From: Caenispirillum salinarum AK4
Lineage (GTDB): Bacteria > Pseudomonadota > Alphaproteobacteria > Rhodospirillales > Rhodospirillaceae
Direction of reading: 5' to 3'
DNA: 64,000 nucleotides
NCBI RefSeq assembly: GCF_000315795.1
Contig: NZ_ANHY01000022.1
Location: forward strand, 62,001-126,000
Shown: in pieces, positions 46,273 to 53,284 of the stretch
How positions within the stretch are numbered: the stretch's first letter is position 1
Layout of the letters: the number at the start of each line of letters is the position of its first letter
The notes under the pieces: model-generated
Database searches by the model: none
What the model was told of the DNA's origin: nothing
What the model saw: only the letters and a program-made list of their open reading frames with translations
Made by a program: the position numbers and the translations under genes

Positions 46273-46962
46273 ATGACCGAAACCGACGTCCGACGAATCA
46301 TGACGAAGGAGCCCACGCCGCTGTCCGCCGCCGCCATGACCCGCGCCGCGCCCGCCACCGCCGCGGCCGCCAAAAGCCTGTCGCTGACGCTCGCCCGCCT
46401 GCGCCGCGCCGGACGCGACGGCAACGGCCCGACGCTGTCGGAAATGACGTCCGCTTTCGCCGACCGCGCCCTGCCCTTCGCCATCCTGGTGTTCGGGCTG
46501 TTCGGCACGGTCCCGTCGCCGGGCCTGCCGACCGGGGCCATCTTCGGGTCGCTGATCGTGCTGCTGGCGGCGCGCCTGCTGATCGGCCGCAAGACCGTCC
46601 ACCTGCCGCGCTTCGTGCGCAACCGGCGCGTGCCCCGGCGGGCGCTGGAGGCCGTGCTGCGGCGGAGCGTGCCGGTCCTGCGCCGGGTGGAGCGGCGGAC
46701 ACGGCCGCGCCTGACGGTGCTGACCAGCAAGCCGCTGGTGATCGTCACCGCCCTCCTGCTCATCGCCATGGGCGCGGTGCTGGCCCTGCCCATCCCGTTC
46801 GGCAACAGCCTGCCGGGCACCGCCATCGTGGCGCTGAGCCTGGGCCTGCTGACCCGTGACGGCCTCGGAATGATCGCCGGATACGTTCTTTGTGCCGGTT
46901 CGGCGGCCTATGTGGCGGCACTGGCCTGGGGTGCGGGCGGTCTGGCCGCTATGATGGCCTGA
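46273..46962 (+). CDS. ExoD family membrane protein
   Basis: A 229-residue integral membrane protein matching the ExoD family of exopolysaccharide-linked proteins. LSLTLARLRRAGRDGNGPTL precedes several hydrophobic segments (about 75-90, 93-110, 155-175, 180-200, 205-228). A basic loop rich in Arg lies between the second and third segments. ExoD was first linked to exopolysaccharide production and symbiosis in rhizobia; its molecular role is unclear. The start could also be ATG at 46300; neither has a strong ribosome-binding site. The lipid kinase gene begins 29 bases after it. Confidence 0.8.
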   Translation: MTETDVRRIMTKEPTPLSAAAMTRAAPATAAAAKSLSLTLARLRRAGRDGNGPTLSEMTSAFADRALPFAILVFGLFGTVPSPGLPTGAIFGSLIVLLAARLLIGRKTVHLPRFVRNRRVPRRALEAVLRRSVPVLRRVERRTRPRLTVLTSKPLVIVTALLLIAMGAVLALPIPFGNSLPGTAIVALSLGLLTRDGLGMIAGYVLCAGSAAYVAALAWGAGGLAAMMA

Positions 46963-46991
46963 CCGTTCCGCCGCAACGAGAGGCCTCCGTT

Positions 46992-47936
46992 ATGCTGACC
47001 ATCGTCGTCAACCGCAAGTCCGGCACCGCCCGCCGCATGGGCCGCGGCGCCCTGCGGCTGCGGCTGTCGGAGGCCTGTGCCAGGGCGGACATCGAGGACC
47101 CTGTCATCCGCATCGTCCACCCCAAGCGAATCGAGGGCGTTCTGCGCGAGGCCTGCGCCACCGGCGGCGAGGTCTGGGTCGGCGGCGGCGACGGCACCCT
47201 GCGCACCGCCGCGACTCTTCTGCGCCAAAGCGGCGGGACGCTGGGTGTCCTGCCGCTGGGCACCATGAACCTTCTGGCGCGGGACTTGGGGATTCCCCTT
47301 GATCTGGACGAGGCCATCGCCGCCCTGGCCCATGCGCCGGTGGAACCCATCGACGTGGGGTTGATGAACGGCGAGCTGTTCCTCAACAAGTCGGCGCTCG
47401 GCCTCTACCCGGAAATGATCATCGACCGCGAGCGCCGCCGCCGCCTGTTCGGCTACGGCAAGTGGCCGGCCATGTTCCGCGCCATGTGGCGCGCCATCCG
47501 CCGCCACCGCATGATGGAGGCGGTGCTGACGGTGGACGGGCAGGAGCGCCGCATCACCACGCCGGCGATGATCGTCGCCACCAGCGAATACGAGTTCCGC
47601 ACCGGCCGCCTGTTCCGGCGGCCCTCGCTGCGGGACGGGCTTCTGACGGTCTACATCAGCCACGAGCGCGGCTGGTTCGGCACGCTGGGCCAGCTGCTGA
47701 AGATGTGGCTGGGCACCATCGTCCGCGACCCGGAGATGGAAATCCTGCGCACGCCCCGCCTGGACATCGCCTTCAAGCGATCGCGCCCCGTCGCCAACGA
47801 CGGCGAAGTGGAATTCGTGCGCGGCCCCGTTCATTACGAGGTCGACCCGAGCGGCCTGAAGGTCCGCCATCCCGCCGCCGCCCATCCAGCTTCGGCAGAG
47901 GACCAGGCGGCGGAAGCCGTGGCGGAAACGGCGTAA
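46992..47936 (+). CDS. Diacylglycerol kinase-like lipid kinase
   Basis: A 314-residue protein of the DAGK catalytic-domain family. It begins MLTIVVNRKSGTARR, with the nucleotide-binding GGGDGTLRTAATLLR (GGDGT motif) and LPLGTMNLLARDLG. A beta-rich C-terminal domain has EPIDVGLMNGELFLNKSALG. It phosphorylates a lipid such as diacylglycerol or a sphingosine-like compound; the substrate is not determined. The ATG at 46992 follows GAGAGG. It is downstream of exoD on the same strand and convergent with a small membrane-protein gene. Confidence 0.88.
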   Translation: MLTIVVNRKSGTARRMGRGALRLRLSEACARADIEDPVIRIVHPKRIEGVLREACATGGEVWVGGGDGTLRTAATLLRQSGGTLGVLPLGTMNLLARDLGIPLDLDEAIAALAHAPVEPIDVGLMNGELFLNKSALGLYPEMIIDRERRRRLFGYGKWPAMFRAMWRAIRRHRMMEAVLTVDGQERRITTPAMIVATSEYEFRTGRLFRRPSLRDGLLTVYISHERGWFGTLGQLLKMWLGTIVRDPEMEILRTPRLDIAFKRSRPVANDGEVEFVRGPVHYEVDPSGLKVRHPAAAHPASAEDQAAEAVAETA

Positions 47937-47969
47937 CGGGTCGGAGGCGGGGCCCGCCTTACCCCGGCC

Positions 47970-48368
47970 TCACCCCAGCGCGTTCATGGCCACCGTCGCG
48001 ATGCCGGCCGCGATGGCCGGATACAGCGCGCCCGTCAGCACGCAGATCAGAAGCAGGAACAGCCAGCGGTGGCGGTTGATCGCCGGGCGGCGGAAGGCCA
48101 GCCGCTGGATTACGGCGTAGAGCGGCACCACCAGCGGCAGGGCGAGGATTCCCCAGCCCCAGACGAAGCCGCCCACATCGTTGACCCAGCGCGTGAAGAC
48201 GAAGGTGCTGAGCAGCCAGTAGGCGATGAAGAACACCGCGAACAGCGTCGTCAGAAGCCCCCGGCGCGGCCCGCCGGCACCGCCACGGCCGCCGCGGCCG
48301 GGGCCTCCTCTGCCGTCGCCGTCGCGGGGGTGGTCGTGGCGGTCGGCGCTGTTGTCGCGCGGCGTCAT
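47970..48368 (-). CDS. Small membrane protein with three hydrophobic segments
   Basis: A 132-residue protein of unknown function. The N-terminal 35 residues are rich in Asp, His, Gly and Arg (a repetitive GGPGRGGRGGAGGPRRG tract). Three hydrophobic segments follow (about 38-58, 62-85 and 100-125), with RLAFRRPAINRHRWLFLLL between the second and third. The ATG overlaps the stop of the GFA gene (ATGA), so the two are translationally coupled. No family was recognised. Confidence 0.65.
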   Translation of the reverse strand: MTPRDNSADRHDHPRDGDGRGGPGRGGRGGAGGPRRGLLTTLFAVFFIAYWLLSTFVFTRWVNDVGGFVWGWGILALPLVVPLYAVIQRLAFRRPAINRHRWLFLLLICVLTGALYPAIAAGIATVAMNALG

Positions 48369-48829
48369 TCCGGCATGTCCTTTTCGTGGACCGGCAGGTC
48401 GTCGGTCCCCTGCGCCCACGGCACCCGCTCGCTGACCCAGCTGTGGCAGGTGGGGCTGGCGACGGTCGGGTCGTCGAGCGCCGTCAGGGGCACGCCGACC
48501 GTGCCGCGCTCCTCCGTCGGGTCGGTCATGTGCAGCGTCGCGCCGCACTCGCGGCAGAAATGGCGCTGCCCGCGGTAGGTGGAGCTGAAGCACGACAGAT
48601 GGTGCTCGCCCTCGGTGATCCGGAACGACTCGGCCGGCCAGGCGCCCCACGGGATGGCGGCGGAGCCGCTGGAGCGCTGGCATTCGCGGCAATGGCACCA
48701 GTCGGCGCGCACCGGCGGACCCTGGACGGTGAAGCGGACGATTCCGCACAGGCAGCCGCCCTCGTGCGTGGCAGACCCGGCGGAGCCGGGTGCGGCGGTT
48801 TCGCCGGCGGGATTGGCGGGCTCGGTCAT
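48365..48829 (-). CDS. GFA family zinc protein (glutathione-dependent formaldehyde-activating-like)
   Basis: A 154-residue GFA-family protein with the zinc-binding cysteines: GGCLCGIVRF, WCHCRECQRSSGSAAIPW and RHFCRECGATLHMTD. The fold was named for a glutathione S-formaldehyde synthase, but most family members are functionally unassigned; no formaldehyde gene is nearby. The ATG at 48829 follows GGAGG, and earlier ATGs in the frame add non-conserved residues. It precedes and overlaps the small membrane-protein gene. Confidence 0.85.
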   Translation of the reverse strand: MTEPANPAGETAAPGSAGSATHEGGCLCGIVRFTVQGPPVRADWCHCRECQRSSGSAAIPWGAWPAESFRITEGEHHLSCFSSTYRGQRHFCRECGATLHMTDPTEERGTVGVPLTALDDPTVASPTCHSWVSERVPWAQGTDDLPVHEKDMPE

Positions 48830-49043
48830 GGGGCGCCTCCGTGACTGCGAGGTTTCTCCCAACATGGGATACCAACGCGCCCGCGCCCAGGGCCATTGCA
48901 TGGCGCCCCGCCCGAGTCGCGTTTCCCACAATCCTACCAGGGACGAGCCGCCGCCCGGGCGCCCGTTTTCCCGGCATCGGCGCGGGCAGTTGCCCACGCA
49001 GCAGGCAACGGCGCCGAATGTTCAACTTCTCATCATGTAGCGC

Positions 49044-49074
49044 GTGACAAGCGGCCGTCTCTGACCGTTATACT
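49044..49074 (+). promoter_or_regulatory. Candidate promoter of the ATP-grasp/alpha-E/Anbu operon
   Basis: GTGACA (49044-49049), a 19-base spacer and TATACT (49069-49074), 42 bases before the ATG at 49116. The -10 element is close to consensus, but the spacer is longer than ideal. Confidence 0.4.
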
Positions 49075-49115
49075 ACAAGGCGTTGCGGTTCCACCGGTGT
49101 GATGGAAGGGGGAGC

Positions 49116-50528
49116 ATGCCCAAGACACCCTTCGACGAAATGTCCCCGAACGGGCACATCCGGCCGCCCTACAAGACCTTCGACACCTGGCTGAAGCGCC
49201 AGGACGGCGACGTGATGGCCCGGCGGCACCGGCAGGCGGACATGCTGTTCCGCCGCATCGGCATCACCTTTGCCGTCTACGGCGACAGTTCGGGGGCGGA
49301 ACGGCTGATCCCCTTCGACATCATCCCGCGCATCCTGTCCAAGCAGGAGTGGAAAACCGTCTCCGACGGCGTCTGCCAGCGGCTGAAGGCGCTCAACACC
49401 TTCATCGGCGACGTCTACGGCGCGCAGGAAATCATCCGCGCCGGCAAGGTTCCCGCCCGCCTGATCGCCCAGAACGACCAGTTCCGCCAGGAGATGAAGG
49501 GCTTCCGCCCGCCGCGCGACATCTATGTGCACATCGGCGGCATCGACATCGTGCGCACCGGCGAGAACGAGTTCTCCGTGCTGGAGGACAACCTGCGCAC
49601 GCCGTCGGGGGTCAGCTACATGCTGGAAAACCGCGAGATCATGATGCGGCTGTTCCCCGACCTGTTCGACCTGCACGCCGTCGCACCGGTCAACCACTAC
49701 TGCAACCAGCTTCTGCAGAACCTGCGCTATTCCGCCGGCGACCATGTGGAGGAGCCCACCGTGGTGGTCCTCACCCCCGGCCAGTACAACAGCGCCTATT
49801 TCGAGCACGCCTTCCTGGCCGACGAAATGGGCGTGGACCTGGTGCAGGGGCAGGACCTGTTCGTCGACGACGACACCGTCTACATGCGCACCGTGGAGGG
49901 GCCGAAACGGGTCGACGTCATCTATCGCCGCATCGACGACGATTTCCTGGACCCCCGCGTCTTCCGCAAGGACAGCATGCTGGGCGTCCCGGGCCTGTTC
50001 CAGGCCTACAAGAAGGGGCGTGTGACGCTGGCCAACGGGGTCGGGACGGGCATCGCCGACGACAAGGCGATCTACGATTACGTACCCGAAATGATCCGGT
50101 TCTATCTGGGGGAGGAGCCCATCCTCGCCAACGTGCCGACCTATCACCTGCACCGGGACGAGGACCGCAAGTACGTGCTCGACCACCTGCCCGAGCTGGT
50201 GGTGAAGGAGGTTCACGGGTCGGGCGGCTACGGCATGCTGGTCGGCCCGAAGGCCAGCCGGCAGGAGATTTCCGAGTACCGCGAGCGGCTGCTGAAGGAC
50301 CCCGAGAACTTCATCGCCCAGCCGACACTGGCGCTTTCCACCTGCCCCACCTTCGTCGCCGAGGGCGTCGCACCCCGCCATGTGGACCTGCGGCCCTTCG
50401 TGCTGCAGGGCAAGGAGATTTCCGTCGTGCCCGGCGGCCTGACGCGCGTGGCGCTGCGGGAGGGATCGCTGGTGGTGAACTCCTCCCAGGGCGGGGGAAC
50501 CAAGGACACCTGGGTGCTGGAGCGATAA
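49116..50528 (+). CDS. Circularly permuted type 2 ATP-grasp protein
   Basis: A 470-residue enzyme of the circularly permuted ATP-grasp type 2 family: FAVYGDSSGAERLIPFDIIP, VLEDNLRTPSGVSYMLENR, VVVLTPGQYNSAYFEHAFLA, VDVIYRRIDDDFLDP, LANGVGTGIADDKAIYDYVP, and VVKEVHGSGGYGMLVGP for nucleotide binding. ATP-grasp enzymes join a carboxylate to an amine or similar nucleophile with ATP. In this family the product is not established; conserved neighbourhoods suggest formation of a peptide-like tag or metabolite. The alpha-E gene begins five bases after the stop, and Anbu follows. The ATG at 49116 has GAAGGGGGA upstream. Confidence 0.92.
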   Translation: MPKTPFDEMSPNGHIRPPYKTFDTWLKRQDGDVMARRHRQADMLFRRIGITFAVYGDSSGAERLIPFDIIPRILSKQEWKTVSDGVCQRLKALNTFIGDVYGAQEIIRAGKVPARLIAQNDQFRQEMKGFRPPRDIYVHIGGIDIVRTGENEFSVLEDNLRTPSGVSYMLENREIMMRLFPDLFDLHAVAPVNHYCNQLLQNLRYSAGDHVEEPTVVVLTPGQYNSAYFEHAFLADEMGVDLVQGQDLFVDDDTVYMRTVEGPKRVDVIYRRIDDDFLDPRVFRKDSMLGVPGLFQAYKKGRVTLANGVGTGIADDKAIYDYVPEMIRFYLGEEPILANVPTYHLHRDEDRKYVLDHLPELVVKEVHGSGGYGMLVGPKASRQEISEYRERLLKDPENFIAQPTLALSTCPTFVAEGVAPRHVDLRPFVLQGKEISVVPGGLTRVALREGSLVVNSSQGGGTKDTWVLER

Positions 50529-50532
50529 CGCC

Positions 50533-51471
50533 ATGCTGAGCCGGACCGCCGACAACCTGTACTGGATGGCCCGCTACGTGGAGCGCGCCGAGAACATGGC
50601 CCGCATCCTGGACGTCAGCCACCGCATGAGCCAGCTGCCCGCCAGCACCGCACACACCTCGGCCTCGGAATGGCTGCCGGCGCTCATCATCGCCGGGCAG
50701 CGGCCGCTCTACGAAAAGGACCACGACGAGATCACCGCCGGAGCCGTCATCGGCTTCATGGCGCTGGACCCGGACAACCCGTCGTCCATCTTCTCCAGCA
50801 TCCGGCAGGCGCGCGAGAACGCCCGGGCGGAGCGCAACGCCATTCCGTCGGAAATGTTCGAGTGCATCAACGCCGCCTGGCTGGAAATCAAGGAGATGCA
50901 CTACGCCAACCTTGTGGATACGGGCTTCCGCGACTTCTTCGACTGGGTGAAGGACCGCTCTGCCCTCTTCCGGGGCACCACGGTGGGCACCATGCTGCAG
51001 AACGAGGGGTTCTATTTCGCGCGGCTGGGCACCTTCATCGAGCGCGCCGACAACACCGCCCGCCTGCTGGACGTGAAGTACCATGTGCTCGCCCCCGACG
51101 AAGACCGCATCGACGAGGCCGTGGACTACTACCAGTGGGGCGCGCTGCTGCGCTCGCTCTCGGCCTTCAAGGCCTACCGGCTGATCTACCGCGACAGCAT
51201 CAAGCCGCGCAACGTGGCGGAACTGCTCATCCTGCGCGACGAGTTCCCGCGCTCGCTGCACGCCTGCTACGACGTGGTTCACCAGCAGCTGGACGTGCTC
51301 GGCCCCAAGCTAGAATGCGCCCGGCTGGCCGGCGAAATGCACGCCCGGCTGCATTACAACCGCGCGCAGGACATCACCCGGCGGGGGCTGCACCGCTTCC
51401 TGACCGAATTCATCAACCGCAATTCCGCCCTCAGCGCCGAAATCGCCAAGGATTTCCTGCTGGTGGCGTGA
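50533..51471 (+). CDS. Alpha-E domain protein
   Basis: A 312-residue all-helical alpha-E protein: LSRTADNLYWMARYVERAEN at the N-terminus, SSIFSSIRQARENARAERNA, and RLGTFIERADNTARLLDVKY. The family is almost always encoded beside a circularly permuted ATP-grasp gene, and the two can be fused in other species, which points to a shared complex. The biochemical role is unknown. Anbu begins 22 bases after the stop. The transglutaminase-like gene often found in this position is absent. Confidence 0.92.
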   Translation: MLSRTADNLYWMARYVERAENMARILDVSHRMSQLPASTAHTSASEWLPALIIAGQRPLYEKDHDEITAGAVIGFMALDPDNPSSIFSSIRQARENARAERNAIPSEMFECINAAWLEIKEMHYANLVDTGFRDFFDWVKDRSALFRGTTVGTMLQNEGFYFARLGTFIERADNTARLLDVKYHVLAPDEDRIDEAVDYYQWGALLRSLSAFKAYRLIYRDSIKPRNVAELLILRDEFPRSLHACYDVVHQQLDVLGPKLECARLAGEMHARLHYNRAQDITRRGLHRFLTEFINRNSALSAEIAKDFLLVA

Positions 51472-51493
51472 CCCTGGACCTTCCACACCCGAA

Positions 51494-52243
51494 ATGACTT
51501 ACGGATTGGGCATTCTTCTGGACGACGGCCTCGTCATGGCGTCGGACAGCCGCACGAACGCGGGCGTCGACCATATTTCCGCCTTCCCCAAGATGCGCAT
51601 TTGGGAAAAGCCCGGCGAGCGGCTGATCGTGCTGCTCTCGGCCGGCAACCTGGCCATCACCCAGGCCGTCGCGGCCGAGCTTGAGGACCGCATCCGCCTG
51701 TCCGACGGCAAGAAGCGGCGCAAGGGATCGACCATGGAAACCGTGCCCGGCATGACCGCCGCCGCCCGCCTGGTGGGCGAGGCCGTGCGCCGCGTCCACG
51801 CCCACGACGCCGAGGCGCTGGAGCAGCACGGGGCCGACTTCAACGCCACCTTCATCCTGGGCGGGCAGATCAAGGGCGGCCCCATGCGGCTGTTCCTCAT
51901 CTACTCGGCGGGCAACTACATCGAGGCCGGGCCGCTCACCCCCTTCTTCCAGATCGGCGAGACCAAGTATGGCAAGCCCATCCTGGACCGGGTCATCACG
52001 CCGGAAACGCCGCTGCCCGAGGCCGTGAAGTGCGCCCTGGTGTCGTTCGACAGCACCATGCGGTCGAACCTGTCGGTGGGCATGCCGCTGGACGTTCTGG
52101 TAGCGAAACGGGACGCGATGGCAACCCACCACCGCCGCGTCATCGCCGAGGACGACGCCTACATGATGGACCTTCGTGCGGAGTGGGGAGAAGGCGTGCG
52201 TGCCCTGTTCGGCCGTCTGGTGGACCCGGAACTGGAGGGGTAG
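51494..52243 (+). CDS. Anbu-type proteasome-like protease
   Basis: A 249-residue Ntn-hydrolase of the Anbu (ancestral beta-subunit) group, related to HslV and the 20S proteasome. The sequence MTYGLGILLDDGLVMASDSR places Thr at position 2, so removal of Met would expose the catalytic threonine; Asp and Lys positions of the family follow (ASDSRTNAG, KMRIWEK). The C-terminal half has ETKYGKPILDRVI. Anbu assembles into open-ring particles in characterised species; its substrate is unknown. The third gene of the ATP-grasp/alpha-E cluster; the ribosome-binding site is weak, suggesting coupling to upstream translation. Confidence 0.93.
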   Translation: MTYGLGILLDDGLVMASDSRTNAGVDHISAFPKMRIWEKPGERLIVLLSAGNLAITQAVAAELEDRIRLSDGKKRRKGSTMETVPGMTAAARLVGEAVRRVHAHDAEALEQHGADFNATFILGGQIKGGPMRLFLIYSAGNYIEAGPLTPFFQIGETKYGKPILDRVITPETPLPEAVKCALVSFDSTMRSNLSVGMPLDVLVAKRDAMATHHRRVIAEDDAYMMDLRAEWGEGVRALFGRLVDPELEG

Positions 52244-52264
52244 GCGGACAGGCCTGGACGGTCG

Positions 52265-52281
52265 CGCGCTTGGGCTGCCGC
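52265..52281. repeat. Partial copy of the REP-like sequence found at 31253-31269
   Basis: CGCGCTTGGGCTGCCGC is identical to 31253-31269. After it the sequence diverges, so the second hairpin is lost. It lies 21 bases past the Anbu stop. Confidence 0.55.
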
Positions 52282-52376
52282 TCAAGGCCGCCCGGTCGCC
52301 GCGTCGACCGGCCACGACCAGCCCTGGACGCGGGCGCCGATCCGTAGGACAGTGGCGCCCGCAACAGGAGGGAAGC

Positions 52377-53006
52377 ATGCGACTCTGGCACCGGACGATC
52401 CTTGCGCTCGCCGCGCTGCTGACGGCGGCGGGGCTGGCGGGCGCGGCCCCGAACACGGCATCGGCGCAGGACCCCGTCCGGCCCGAGGAAACCTACGCTT
52501 TCGCTCTGCCCGACCGCTGGCAGGAGGTCAACCGCACGCGCCAGGGCAACGTGGACATCATCACCTTCCTGCCCGGCGGCCAGACCATGCAGGGGTGGCG
52601 CGACATGGTCATCCTGCAGATCTACCGCGACATGACCGCCGTCCCCGCCGAATCCCTGCGCGAGCGTAGCCTGAACAACGCCCAGGCGGCCTGCGAGGAC
52701 GCCACCGCCAGCGGCCTGCAGACGGGGCTGAGCAACGGCTATCCCTCCGCCTTCTGGGCCACCGCCTGCACGCGCAACAAGCAGACGGGCCTGGGGGAGG
52801 TGGCCTATTTCCGCTCGCTCCAGGGCAACGACAACCTCTACATGGTCCAGCGCGTCTGGAGCATGCCCGCCTTCGGGGCGGAACCGCCGACGATTCCCGA
52901 AGCGGAAAAGCGCGAGGCCATCGGCATCCTGTCGGGGCTGAACGTCTGTCAGCCGGGCAGCCGGCAGCACCCCTGCCCCGGCCAGCCGGGCGAGGCGCAG
53001 CGATAA
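52377..53006 (+). CDS. Exported protein of unknown function
   Basis: A 209-residue protein with a signal peptide (MRLWHRTILALAALLTAAGL, cleavage likely after the ASA near residue 36). The mature part has FALPDRWQEVNRTRQGNVDI, then ITFLPGGQTMQGWRDMVI, and several cysteines (QAACED, TACTRN, NVCQPG, HPCPGQ) that could form disulfides in the periplasm. No family was recognised. The ATG at 52377 has an AGGAGG ribosome-binding site. It follows the Anbu gene on the same strand after 133 bases; whether it belongs to the same operon cannot be told. Confidence 0.8.
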   Translation: MRLWHRTILALAALLTAAGLAGAAPNTASAQDPVRPEETYAFALPDRWQEVNRTRQGNVDIITFLPGGQTMQGWRDMVILQIYRDMTAVPAESLRERSLNNAQAACEDATASGLQTGLSNGYPSAFWATACTRNKQTGLGEVAYFRSLQGNDNLYMVQRVWSMPAFGAEPPTIPEAEKREAIGILSGLNVCQPGSRQHPCPGQPGEAQR

Positions 53007-53044
53007 GGGCGGCGAAATTTCGCCGGCACCCGCGAAAGAGGTGC

Positions 53045-53073
53045 TTGCAAAACGCCCTTCTTCGGCCTATGTT
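53045..53073 (+). promoter_or_regulatory. Promoter of tRNA-Thr
   Basis: TTGCAA (53045-53050), a 17-base spacer and TATGTT (53068-53073), ending 17 bases before the mature tRNA. Spacing is ideal and the sequence looks like a sigma-70 stable-RNA promoter. Confidence 0.6.
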
Positions 53074-53090
53074 CCCGGCCTCTCTCGGCC

Positions 53091-53165
<75 letters not shown>

Positions 53166-53176
53166 GAATTCGGAGA

Positions 53177-53204
53177 GGCCCGCCTGGAAACAGGCGGGCC
53201 TTTT
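53177..53204 (+). terminator. Rho-independent terminator of tRNA-Thr
   Basis: GGCCCGCCTG-GAAA-CAGGCGGGCC is a perfect 10-base stem with a GAAA tetraloop, followed by TTTT, 11 bases after the CCA end. Confidence 0.9.
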
Positions 53205-53284
53205 CCGTGTGCCGGAACGCTCACCCAACCGTGGCCCCCCGCCGCCATCGCCCCTATATTGAGGCGGCAGACGCGAGGGGTGCC

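Noticed and set aside
51472-51493. A transglutaminase-like gene between alpha-E and Anbu
   Set aside because: Only 22 bases separate the two genes.
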